A stretch of DNA of 5,688 nt from an uncultured Kordia sp. Lineage in GTDB: Bacteria; Bacteroidota; Bacteroidia; Flavobacteriales; Flavobacteriaceae. A program made the position numbers and the translations under genes. A model generated the notes under the pieces. The model had not been told where the DNA came from. It was given only the letters and a program-made list of their open reading frames with translations, and made no database searches. The stretch spans positions 1 through 5,688 of the forward strand of contig CAJXHW010000132.1 of NCBI GenBank assembly GCA_913054565.1, in the 5' to 3' direction. Below, piece by piece: positions 1 to 5,688 of the stretch (position 1 is the first letter of the stretch; each line of letters opens with the position of its first letter).

Positions 1-70
1 GAAATGTTCCTTCACCACCTGTGAAACCTTGAACTATAATTTTTGAATCTTTATTTACTAAAACACTCAT
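1..70 (-). CDS. sucD: Succinate-CoA ligase (ADP-forming) alpha subunit, N-terminal fragment
   Basis: Only the first 23 codons are in the window; the rest lies beyond the left edge. They read MSVLVNKDSKIIVQGFTGGE and then GTF. This is the standard start of the SucD Rossmann CoA-binding domain, with the family's I-x-x-G-x-T-G-x-x-G-T-F signature. With SucC, SucD forms the cytoplasmic TCA-cycle enzyme that interconverts succinyl-CoA and succinate with nucleotide phosphorylation. The active-site phosphohistidine is not in view. The start is the ATG whose complement is at 68-70. It has no Shine-Dalgarno site but an A-rich leader, as is usual in Bacteroidota. A separate promoter candidate lies just upstream (95-102), so sucD is probably transcribed independently of the lipid A genes, although read-through is possible. 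The identification rests on a short but highly characteristic N-terminus. Confidence 0.9.
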   Translation of the reverse strand, partial: MSVLVNKDSKIIVQGFTGGEGTF

Positions 71-94
71 TTTTTTGTTTTTTTATAATTGTTA

Positions 95-102
95 CAAATG
101 TA
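95..102 (-). promoter_or_regulatory. Putative sucD promoter, Bacteroidota -7 element TACATTTG
   Basis: On the minus strand this reads TACATTTG, an exact match to the Bacteroidota sigma-A -7 consensus TAnnTTTG. It lies in the 43-base gap between the NTF2-like gene and sucD, with 24 nt between its end and the sucD ATG, which would give a leader of roughly 18-20 nt. I see no convincing -33 TTTG at the usual distance upstream, so the call is tentative. The element sits inside a short inverted repeat at 92-103 (TTACA-TT-TGTAA on the minus strand), which could be an operator or chance in AT-rich DNA. Confidence 0.4.
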
Positions 103-113
103 ATTTTTTCTTA

Positions 114-542
114 TTAAACTTCGTCTATTTCCTCTGAAAATTTCATAGCTACATAAGCATTATTATCAATGGCTTTTTCATCAGCCATTTGACTCATTTC
201 ATAGCACTTATACAATAGGTTATCTCTCACCTCCCAAATAGAAATAAAATGTGCTAAACAGATTTCCTCTTCTGGATTATCAAATGTTACTACATAAAAC
301 GTGTAACGAATTGTTACAGAGTTATCTTCAGCTATTAACTGACTTATTTCTGTTCTTAATGACTTATATGATTCTGAAACCGTTTTACCGTGATTTATAA
401 CATCATCATATTTTAAATTTATAAACCCATCACTACTACTCCAAAAAATTTCACATTCAGGATGTAGATACGTTTTTAAAACATCTTCATCTTTATAGAA
501 ATTAGATTTATAAAACGATTTTACTAGCTCTTTTGGACTCAT
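114..542 (-). CDS. Nuclear transport factor 2 (NTF2/SnoaL)-like family protein
   Basis: This is a 142-residue soluble protein with no signal peptide or membrane segment. Its length and layout fit a single NTF2-like alpha+beta cone. An N-terminal helical region (about 3-25) runs into a L-H-P-x-C-E-I-F-W stretch (26-34). Further helical sequence (45-70) is followed by alternating hydrophobic strands (about 75-115, including T-I-R-Y-T-F-Y-V-V and H-F-I-S-I-W-E-V), and the tail is acidic. Bacterial NTF2-like proteins range from enzymes to ligand binders, and I see no catalytic set that would fix a function. The cysteines are at 30, 95 and 113. It starts 5 nt after the stop of the LpxD-like gene, so it is very probably the last gene of the lipid A/efp operon. 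I recall a protein of this type at the same place in other flavobacteria, which suggests a conserved but unassigned role. The family call is reasonably sure; the function is unknown. Confidence 0.75.
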   Translation of the reverse strand: MSPKELVKSFYKSNFYKDEDVLKTYLHPECEIFWSSSDGFINLKYDDVINHGKTVSESYKSLRTEISQLIAEDNSVTIRYTFYVVTFDNPEEEICLAHFISIWEVRDNLLYKCYEMSQMADEKAIDNNAYVAMKFSEEIDEV

Positions 543-547
543 AACTA

Positions 548-1477
548 CTATTTCAATTTCTTAATTAATTCTGGCAACTTTCTAATATAAGCCATCTCCT
601 TAAAACGCTCCCGGGCTTCTACCGCTGGTGATCCAAAATATTTTTTATTCTCATCTGTAGAATGTCCTAAACCAGATTGTGCAAAAATTTCAGTGCCTTT
701 TGCTATGGTTATACCGCTTTTAACACCTACTTGCCCCCAAAGAATAACATTATCCTCAATAACAACACAACCTGCTACACCCACTTGAGATGCTAATAGA
801 CATTTTTTTCCAATAGTGGTATCATGACCTATTTGCACTTGATTGTCAAGTTTTGTTCCTGCACCAATTGTTGTTGAAGCAGAAACACCTTTATCAATAG
901 TACATAAGGCGCCTATATCAACATTATCCTGTATAACAACATTTCCGCTTGAAATTAATTTATCTCTATACTCGGGTCTGTTTTTATAATAAAAAGCATC
1001 AGCTCCTAGTACTGATCCAGAATGTATTGTAACATTATTACCGATAACTGTATCATCATAAATTGATACGTTTGGATGAATTAAACAATTATCACCTATA
1101 ACAACATTATTACCAATGAATACATTAGGTTGAATAATTGTATTCTTTCCAATGATAGAAGAGTCTGACACATTTTTATGAGCAGCTTCAAAAGGTTTAA
1201 AATAGGTTGCTAATTTATTGAAATCTCTAAACGGATCATCTGAAATTAATAACGCTTTACCTTCTGGACATTCAACTTGCTTATTAATTAACACTACTGT
1301 AGCTGCTGAGTTTAAAGCAGCATCATAATATTTTGGGTGATCAACAAAAACGATATCTCCAGGAGTTACCACATGTATTTCATTGATTCCTAAAACAGGA
1401 AAATTTTCTGCACCAACAAAAGGCGTATTAATAATTGTAGCTATTTGCTTTAAAGTATGTGTTTGAGGAAATTTCAT
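548..1477 (-). CDS. LpxD-like UDP-3-O-acylglucosamine N-acyltransferase paralogue
   Basis: This is a 309-residue paralogue of the LpxD encoded at 5266-4238. An N-terminal uridine-binding domain (about 1-100) carries F44 and Y50 with the same six-residue spacing as F40 and Y46 in the canonical copy; family structures show such a Phe/Tyr pair stacking on uracil. A left-handed beta-helix of hexapeptide repeats follows (about 105-270), and then a short C-terminal helix. H218 in Q-I-G-H-D matches the catalytic histidine of LpxD (E. coli H239). The second conserved histidine (E. coli H276, V-A-G-H) is replaced: the aligned segment reads V-K-S-G, with G255 in that place. The tail is shorter than in true LpxD. 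Probable activity is N- or O-acyl transfer to a UDP-sugar in the cytoplasm, but the substrate is uncertain. Its ATG overlaps the efp stop in TAATG, so translation is probably coupled. Automated annotation would likely call it LpxD; I treat that as unproven. Confidence 0.8.
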   Translation of the reverse strand: MKFPQTHTLKQIATIINTPFVGAENFPVLGINEIHVVTPGDIVFVDHPKYYDAALNSAATVVLINKQVECPEGKALLISDDPFRDFNKLATYFKPFEAAHKNVSDSSIIGKNTIIQPNVFIGNNVVIGDNCLIHPNVSIYDDTVIGNNVTIHSGSVLGADAFYYKNRPEYRDKLISSGNVVIQDNVDIGALCTIDKGVSASTTIGAGTKLDNQVQIGHDTTIGKKCLLASQVGVAGCVVIEDNVILWGQVGVKSGITIAKGTEIFAQSGLGHSTDENKKYFGSPAVEARERFKEMAYIRKLPELIKKLK

Positions 1478-2043
1478 TATTCCTTAACTCGTTCTTTATA
1501 AGTCCCTTTCTCTGTTTCTACTTTAATTTTATCTCCTTCATTAATAAATAAAGGCACGTTTACAATAGCACCAGACTCAACAGTTGCAGGTTTAGTTGCA
1601 TTTGTTGCTGTATTTCCTTTAACTCCCGGTTCAGTATGTGTTACTTCTAAAATTACTGTAGCAGGCATATCAACCGATAAAGGCATCTCATCTTCTGCAT
1701 TAATTAATACAGTAACTACCTCACCTTCTTTTAGTAACCCAGGATTATCAATTGCATTTACTTCTAAAGTAATTTGGTTATAATCTTCAACGTTCATAAA
1801 GTGAAAAGAATCACCTTCTGGGTATAAAAATTGAAACTTTTTTGTCTCTACACGCACATCGTCTAACTTTCTCCCTGAAGGAAATGTGTTATCGATAACT
1901 TTACCAGATGTAACGCTTTTTAATTTCGTACGTACAAAAGCTGGTCCTTTTCCTGGTTTTACATGTAAAAATTCTATGATTTTGTAAATATCGTTATTAT
2001 ATCTGATACACAATCCGTTTCTAATATCTGAAGTAGTTGCCAT
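1477..2043 (-). CDS. efp: Translation elongation factor P
   Basis: This 188-residue protein has the normal EF-P length and three domains. The N-terminal KOW-like domain (about 1-63) carries H-V-K-P-G-K-G-P-A-F, followed by two OB-fold domains (about 65-127 and 130-188). The C-terminus, G-D-K-I-K-V-x-T-x-x-G-x-Y-x-x-R-V-K, is the family signature. EF-P binds between the ribosomal P and E sites and relieves stalling at consecutive prolines. K32 at the loop tip aligns with E. coli K34, the residue beta-lysylated by EpmA; no modification enzyme is encoded in this window, so the modification state is unknown. The gene begins 10 nt after the lpxA stop behind an A-rich leader without a Shine-Dalgarno site, and its stop overlaps the next start by one base. 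It therefore looks co-transcribed with lipid A genes, a neighbourhood I recall as common in Bacteroidota, with no proven functional link. Confidence 0.97.
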   Translation of the reverse strand: MATTSDIRNGLCIRYNNDIYKIIEFLHVKPGKGPAFVRTKLKSVTSGKVIDNTFPSGRKLDDVRVETKKFQFLYPEGDSFHFMNVEDYNQITLEVNAIDNPGLLKEGEVVTVLINAEDEMPLSVDMPATVILEVTHTEPGVKGNTATNATKPATVESGAIVNVPLFINEGDKIKVETEKGTYKERVKE

Positions 2044-2053
2044 AATTTATTTT

Positions 2054-2839
2054 TTAATTTGATTTAAAATATCCTTTCATTATACCTCGTTTTGAATTTT
2101 TAATAAACATTAAAATTTCATCTCGTTCACTTGACGCCTCCATTTCTGCTTCAATAACAGCTGCTGCTTGTGAATTATTAAATTTTCCTTGGTATAAGAT
2201 TCTATATATATTCTGAATTTCTCTTATTTTTTCTATTTCATACCCTCTTCTGCGTAAACCAACTGAGTTAATCCCAACATATGAAATTGGTTCTCTTGCA
2301 GCTTTTACAAATGGGGGTACATCTTTACGCACCAACGTACCACCAGTAACAAAGGCATGATTTCCTATTGAACAAAACTGATGTACAGCTACCATACCAG
2401 CTAAAACTACATTATCACCTACTGTAATATGTCCTGCTAAAGTGGTGTTGTTTGAAAAAATACAGTTGTCGCCAACAAAACAATCGTGAGCAATATGACA
2501 ATACGCCATAATTAAGCAATTATTACCTACAACAGTTTTCATTTTATCTGTTGTTCCTCGATTAATAGTAACACATTCACGAATAGTAACATTATTACCT
2601 ATCTCTACTGTTGTGTCTTCATCATTATACTTCAAGTCCTGTGGAGCGGCAGAAATTACTGCTCCAGGAAAAATATTACAATTCTTACCTATTCTGGCAC
2701 CTTCCATAATGGTTACATTAGAGCCTATCCAAGTTCCCTCACCTATCGTTACATTATTATGTATAGTAGTAAAGGGCTCAATAACAACATTCTTGGCAAT
2801 TTTTGCTCCAGGATGTACGTATGCTAATGGTTGATTCAT
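2054..2839 (-). CDS. lpxA: UDP-N-acetylglucosamine O-acyltransferase
   Basis: LpxA catalyses the first step of lipid A synthesis, transfer of a 3-hydroxyacyl chain from ACP to the 3-OH of UDP-GlcNAc, as a cytoplasmic homotrimer. The 261-residue length is typical. Residues about 1-185 are hexapeptide repeats of a left-handed beta-helix, broken by the usual loop (A-A-P-Q-D-L-K-Y, 64-71). About 190-261 form the C-terminal helical domain (S-V-G-L-R-R-R-G). H118 in C-H-I-A-H-D-C matches the E. coli catalytic base H125; H115, H137 (L-A-G-H) and H153 (V-H-Q-F-C) match H122, H144 and H160. G166 aligns with E. coli G173, the acyl-chain ruler residue, which fits a long-chain donor; this alignment is mine and approximate. 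The start lies 2 nt after the lpxC/fabZ stop, so the two are co-transcribed and probably translationally coupled. Confidence 0.97.
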   Translation of the reverse strand: MNQPLAYVHPGAKIAKNVVIEPFTTIHNNVTIGEGTWIGSNVTIMEGARIGKNCNIFPGAVISAAPQDLKYNDEDTTVEIGNNVTIRECVTINRGTTDKMKTVVGNNCLIMAYCHIAHDCFVGDNCIFSNNTTLAGHITVGDNVVLAGMVAVHQFCSIGNHAFVTGGTLVRKDVPPFVKAAREPISYVGINSVGLRRRGYEIEKIREIQNIYRILYQGKFNNSQAAAVIEAEMEASSERDEILMFIKNSKRGIMKGYFKSN

Positions 2840-2841
2840 AG

Positions 2842-4245
2842 TTATTTTGTTTTTTTAGCTATTTGAGCCATTAATTCTGCTTCTGCAACAACTTTTCCGT
2901 TAGCATAAGCATAGGCTTGCATATGACATATACCTCTTCTTATAGGTGTTATTAAATCACACTTAAATATTAGCGTATCACCAGGCAACACTTTTTGTTT
3001 GAATTTAACATTGTCAATTTTCATGAAGTATGTTAAATAGTTTTCTGGATCTGGAACTGTACTTAAAATTAAAATACCCCCAGTTTGTGCCATTGCTTCA
3101 ATTTGTAATACCCCTGGCATTACTGGCGCTCCAGGAAAATGTCCTACAAAAAAGGGTTCATTCATAGTTACATTTTTCACCCCTACTACTCCACTATCTG
3201 TTAAGCCTATGATTTTATCAACTAACAAAAATGGAGGCCTATGGGGCAACATACTCATGATTTGCTCAACATCCATTAATGGTGGTTGATGCAAGTCATA
3301 AGACGGTACTTTATTTCGTTTTTCTTTTTTTATAATTTGCGCCATTTTTTTTGCAAACTGTGTGTTTACATGATGCCCAGGTTTTGTTGCAATCACTTTC
3401 CCTCTAATTGGAGTTCCAATTAGAGCTAAATCACCAATAACATCAAGTAATTTATGACGGGCAGCTTCATTAGGATGGTGCAATGTTAAATTATCTAGAA
3501 TACCATTAGGTTTTACAGTTACAGCATCTTTTTCAAAAGCTTTTCTTAACTTTTTCATTGTGGCATCAGATATTTCCTTATCTACATAAACAATTGCATT
3601 GTCTAAATCACCCCCTTTTATTAAACCATGGTCTAATAATGTTTCTATTTCATGCAAAAAGCTAAAAGTTCTTGAGTCTGAAATTTCTTTTTTAAAATCT
3701 GATATTGTTTTTAAACTTGCATTTTGTGTTCCTAAAACCTCAGTACCATAATCCACCATTGTAGTTACTTGATACTCATTTGAAGGAATTAATGTGATTT
3801 CACAACCTGATTCTTCATCAACATATGATATAACCTCTTTTACAACATACTCTTCTCTTTCTGCATCTTGTTCAATTATCCCTGCTTTTTCAATAGCTTC
3901 AACAAAATACTTAGAAGAACCATCCATAATAGGTGGTTCTGGTGAATTCATGGCTATTAAACAGTTATCAACTCCTAAACCTACTAATGCCGCCAATACA
4001 TGTTCAGATGTATTTACTTGTACACCATTTTTTTCAATGTTAGTACTACGTTGCGTATCAGTAACATATGCTGCTTTTGCAGGAATAATTGGAGCATCCT
4101 CCAAGTCAACCCTTTGAAAAGCGTAACCATGGTTTTCGGGTGCAGGTTTAAATGTAATTGTTACATCTTTACCGGTATGAAGTCCTACTCCTGTGAGCGA
4201 GATTTCATTTTGTAATGTCTTTTGCTTTACAACAGTATTACTCAT
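2842..4245 (-). CDS. lpxC/fabZ: Bifunctional LpxC-FabZ fusion: UDP-3-O-acyl-GlcNAc deacetylase / 3-hydroxyacyl-ACP dehydratase
   Basis: This single 467-residue frame joins two enzymes. Residues about 1-305 are LpxC, the zinc deacetylase of the committed lipid A step. E81-H82 match the catalytic Glu and first zinc ligand (E. coli E78, H79), H264 and D268 in R-H-K-L-L-D match the other ligands (H238, D242), and H291 in P-G-H-H matches H265. A lysine-rich linker (about 303-322) leads to FabZ (about 323-467), a hot-dog-fold dehydratase with M-L-P-H-R-P-P-F, G-H-F-P-G-A-P and E-A-M-A-Q. H369 and E383 are its catalytic pair, with the same 14-residue spacing as E. coli H54 and E68. Both active sites look intact. 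The fusion is known in Bacteroidota; it ties the lipid A branch to the dehydration step of fatty acid elongation that competes for 3-hydroxyacyl-ACP. The ATG overlaps the end of lpxD by 8 nt (ATGAGTAA), which implies coupled translation. Confidence 0.97.
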   Translation of the reverse strand: MSNTVVKQKTLQNEISLTGVGLHTGKDVTITFKPAPENHGYAFQRVDLEDAPIIPAKAAYVTDTQRSTNIEKNGVQVNTSEHVLAALVGLGVDNCLIAMNSPEPPIMDGSSKYFVEAIEKAGIIEQDAEREEYVVKEVISYVDEESGCEITLIPSNEYQVTTMVDYGTEVLGTQNASLKTISDFKKEISDSRTFSFLHEIETLLDHGLIKGGDLDNAIVYVDKEISDATMKKLRKAFEKDAVTVKPNGILDNLTLHHPNEAARHKLLDVIGDLALIGTPIRGKVIATKPGHHVNTQFAKKMAQIIKKEKRNKVPSYDLHQPPLMDVEQIMSMLPHRPPFLLVDKIIGLTDSGVVGVKNVTMNEPFFVGHFPGAPVMPGVLQIEAMAQTGGILILSTVPDPENYLTYFMKIDNVKFKQKVLPGDTLIFKCDLITPIRRGICHMQAYAYANGKVVAEAELMAQIAKKTK

Positions 4246-5266
4246 TGTTGTTTATTTTTTTTTCTAATTTATTTAACTGACTTACCAGTTTAGGTAAGTT
4301 TTTAAAATGTACGTATGATTTCACATAGTTACTGTAATCAATTGCTGGCGAACCATATAATCTTTCACCATCTTTTACACGATGACCAATACCTGCTTGT
4401 GCTTGTACTTTTATATGATTGCCTATAGTCAAATGTCCAGCAACACCTACCTGCCCGCCAAACATACAGTACTTACCAATTTTAGTAGATCCTGCAATTC
4501 CTGTTTGTGCTGCAATAACAGTATGTTGATCAATTTCAACATTATGCGCTATTTGAACTTGATTATCAATTTTAACACCTTTTCTTATAATTGTAGATCC
4601 TAAAGTTGCTCTATCAATTGTAGCAGCAGCACCTATATCTACATTATCTTCTATTATAACGTTTCCTATTTGTGGAACTTTTTGAAATTCGCCATTCTCA
4701 TCTGGAGCATAACCAAATCCATCTGCTCCAATAATTGCTCCACTATTTATTGTACAGTTATTTCCAATAACAGTTTCTGAATACAATTTAGCTCCAGAAA
4801 AAATTGTGGTATTATTACCTACTTTAGAATTATCACCAATATATGCATGTGGATAAATTTTTACATTATCACCTAAAATAACATTTTCTCCTATATAAGA
4901 AAAAGCTCCTAAATAAACATTTTCTCCATGTGTTGATGTTTCAGAAATAAAGCTAGGCAATTCTACACCTACTTTATTATTCTTTACTTCATTGTAATAT
5001 GCTAATAATTTAGAAAACGATTTATATGCATCATCTACTTTTATCAAGGTTGTTGATAATTCATTTTCAGGCTCAAAGTCTTTATTAACAATAGTAATCG
5101 TTGCTTTGGTTTTATAAATATGTGGTGTGTATTTTGGATTAGCTAAAAATGTTAGCGCTCCTTTTTCACCTTCTTCTATTTTTGCTAATTTTGATACTTT
5201 AGCCTCAGGGTTACCTTGAATTTCACCTTCTAAGATTCCTGCTATTTGTTCTGCTGTAAACTCCAT
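4238..5266 (-). CDS. lpxD: UDP-3-O-(3-hydroxyacyl)glucosamine N-acyltransferase
   Basis: LpxD is the third lipid A enzyme; it transfers a 3-hydroxyacyl chain from ACP to the free amine made by LpxC. From the ATG at 5266 the protein is 342 residues, the normal family length. The N-terminal uridine-binding domain (about 1-100) contains F40 and Y46, the expected uracil-stacking pair. Hexapeptide repeats of the beta-helix follow (about 105-290), then a C-terminal helix rich in K, L and E (about 315-342). H241 in Q-I-A-H-N and H278 in V-A-G-H match E. coli H239 and H276, so the active site is complete. The frame stays open upstream to a TTG at 5314, but that would add 16 unconserved residues and overlap the preceding gene, whereas M-E-F-T-A-E-Q-I-A-G is the classical start. 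A promoter element ends 6 nt before this ATG, so lpxD probably heads the operon. Confidence 0.96.
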   Translation of the reverse strand: MEFTAEQIAGILEGEIQGNPEAKVSKLAKIEEGEKGALTFLANPKYTPHIYKTKATITIVNKDFEPENELSTTLIKVDDAYKSFSKLLAYYNEVKNNKVGVELPSFISETSTHGENVYLGAFSYIGENVILGDNVKIYPHAYIGDNSKVGNNTTIFSGAKLYSETVIGNNCTINSGAIIGADGFGYAPDENGEFQKVPQIGNVIIEDNVDIGAAATIDRATLGSTIIRKGVKIDNQVQIAHNVEIDQHTVIAAQTGIAGSTKIGKYCMFGGQVGVAGHLTIGNHIKVQAQAGIGHRVKDGERLYGSPAIDYSNYVKSYVHFKNLPKLVSQLNKLEKKINNNE

Positions 5267-5272
5267 TATCCG

Positions 5273-5280
5273 CAAATATA
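5273..5280 (-). promoter_or_regulatory. Putative lpxD operon promoter, Bacteroidota -7 element TATATTTG
   Basis: The minus strand reads TATATTTG followed by CGGATA and then the lpxD ATG. This is an exact TAnnTTTG match, and the continuation into GCGG resembles many flavobacterial promoters. Only 6 nt separate the element from the ATG, so transcription would start at or within a few bases of the start codon, giving a leaderless or nearly leaderless mRNA. No good -33 TTTG lies at the usual spacing; a TTTG at 5312-5315 is 31 nt away, which is too far, and a TTAC at 5304-5307 is a weak alternative. The element falls in the 22-base gap after the HD-protein stop. Confidence 0.5.
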
Positions 5281-5288
5281 AAAAATTG

Positions 5289-5688
5289 TTATAGCTCTTT
5301 CGGGTAACATACAAAGTATTTTTTAACAGGTTTAGATAAAACCTTTAAATTCAAATGATCTGATGCTTCTGTAGCCTCAATAACTTTTCCTTTTTTTAAT
5401 AAAATTTTAATACCTTCTTTTGAGCTGTCATAGGCTTGATTTGACACTGTTGACTTATACACAAAATAATTTACTTCTTCATCTAACAAGCCATACTTTG
5501 TCTTAGCTTTCTGTTGTAATTCATGAAACTTTTTGTCGGAAACTTCTTCCTTTGTCAGTTTAATTTTTAATAAATTTCTATCAATAATCATTCTTGATAA
5601 ATTAGACAATACTACATCATCATGATTCATCCATAATTTCATTGCGGCAATAATATCATAATCATCTAATTTTGAAAAAATCTCTAGT
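5289..5688 (-). CDS. HD-superfamily phosphohydrolase, C-terminal fragment
   Basis: The reading frame runs open through the right edge of the window, so the true start is outside; the ATG at 5642 is internal. About 132 residues are visible, beginning L-E-I-F-S-K-L-D-D-Y-D-I-I-A-A. That segment, together with the following M-K-L-W-M-N-H-D-D-V-V-L-S, matches my memory of the C-terminal half of flavobacterial HD-domain proteins of the dGTPase-like group (COG1078), which are usually around 400 residues. The metal-binding H...HD...D residues lie in the missing N-terminal part, so the enzymatic class cannot be checked here. The visible part is soluble, lysine-rich and predicted mixed helix and strand, with no membrane segment. 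Its stop is 22 nt before the lpxD ATG, so read-through into the lipid A genes is possible, although lpxD appears to have its own promoter. The true substrate is unknown. Confidence 0.75.
   Translation of the reverse strand, partial: LEIFSKLDDYDIIAAMKLWMNHDDVVLSNLSRMIIDRNLLKIKLTKEEVSDKKFHELQQKAKTKYGLLDEEVNYFVYKSTVSNQAYDSSKEGIKILLKKGKVIEATEASDHLNLKVLSKPVKKYFVCYPKEL

Noticed and set aside
71..84. T-rich run that could be a rho-independent terminator
   Set aside because: No stable GC-containing stem precedes it in either direction. On the minus strand it is the A-rich leader of sucD, as expected for Bacteroidota translation starts.
1030..1120. Recurring DNA string like ACATTATTACC here and again in lpxA and lpxD
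   Set aside because: The copies encode the G-N-N-V/I turns of hexapeptide repeats, so they reflect protein structure and codon bias and not a DNA repeat or CRISPR array.
1478..1487. AAGG just before the LpxD-like ATG as a Shine-Dalgarno site
   Set aside because: It is formed by the last Lys-Glu codons of efp and sits very close to the ATG. Bacteroidota make little use of such sites, so translational coupling through TAATG is the simpler explanation.
2613..2834. Plus-strand open frame of 73 codons opposite lpxA
   Set aside because: It is fully antisense to a clear lpxA, its translation resembles no family I know, and it has no promoter or gap of its own.
3794..4215. Two overlapping plus-strand open frames opposite lpxC
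   Set aside because: Both are antisense to well-conserved LpxC sequence, with serine- and cysteine-rich translations typical of shadow frames.
4382..4603. Plus-strand open frame opposite lpxD
   Set aside because: It is antisense to the conserved beta-helix repeats of lpxD, has a low-complexity Asn/Cys/Ser-rich translation and no supporting signals.
5640..5642. ATG as the start of a 117-residue protein
   Set aside because: The same frame continues open to the window edge with HD-family-like sequence (K-L-D-D-Y-D-I-I-A-A), so this methionine is internal to a larger gene.

Overview
The window looks like a conserved housekeeping segment from a Bacteroidota chromosome, most likely from the family Flavobacteriaceae. 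The evidence is the very low GC content, A-rich leaders in place of clear Shine-Dalgarno sites, two matches to the Bacteroidota sigma-A -7 element (TAnnTTTG), an LpxC-FabZ fusion, and a gene order that I recall as typical of flavobacteria. Genus cannot be fixed from the sequence.

Every gene lies on the minus strand, so transcription runs from high to low coordinates. In that order they are: the 3' end of an HD-superfamily phosphohydrolase gene (5688-5289); lpxD (5266-4238); the fused lpxC/fabZ (4245-2842); lpxA (2839-2054); efp (2043-1477); a second LpxD-like acyltransferase (1477-548); an NTF2-like small protein (542-114); and the first 23 codons of sucD (70-1). Spacing is extremely tight. 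lpxD and lpxC overlap by 8 nt, efp and the LpxD-like gene share one base (TAATG), and the other gaps inside the cluster are 2, 10 and 5 nt. This supports one operon from lpxD to the NTF2-like gene. A good -7 element sits immediately before the lpxD ATG, and a second one lies in the only other real gap, before sucD.

The central genes encode the first steps of lipid A synthesis. LpxA puts a 3-hydroxyacyl chain on UDP-GlcNAc, LpxC removes the acetyl group, and LpxD adds the second 3-hydroxyacyl chain. The FabZ half of the fusion dehydrates 3-hydroxyacyl-ACP, the same donor pool used by LpxA and LpxD, so the fusion joins the two competing branches in one polypeptide. EF-P (a translation factor) and SucD (TCA cycle) are passengers or neighbours with no obvious mechanistic link. 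The least understood parts are the second LpxD-like protein, which keeps the uridine-stacking aromatics and the main catalytic histidine but lacks the second conserved histidine, and the small NTF2-like protein.

There is no gene-free stretch over 300 bases. I see no mobile element, CRISPR array, tRNA, rRNA or attachment site. I did not find an undescribed system here; the points worth a second look are modest and are listed as findings.
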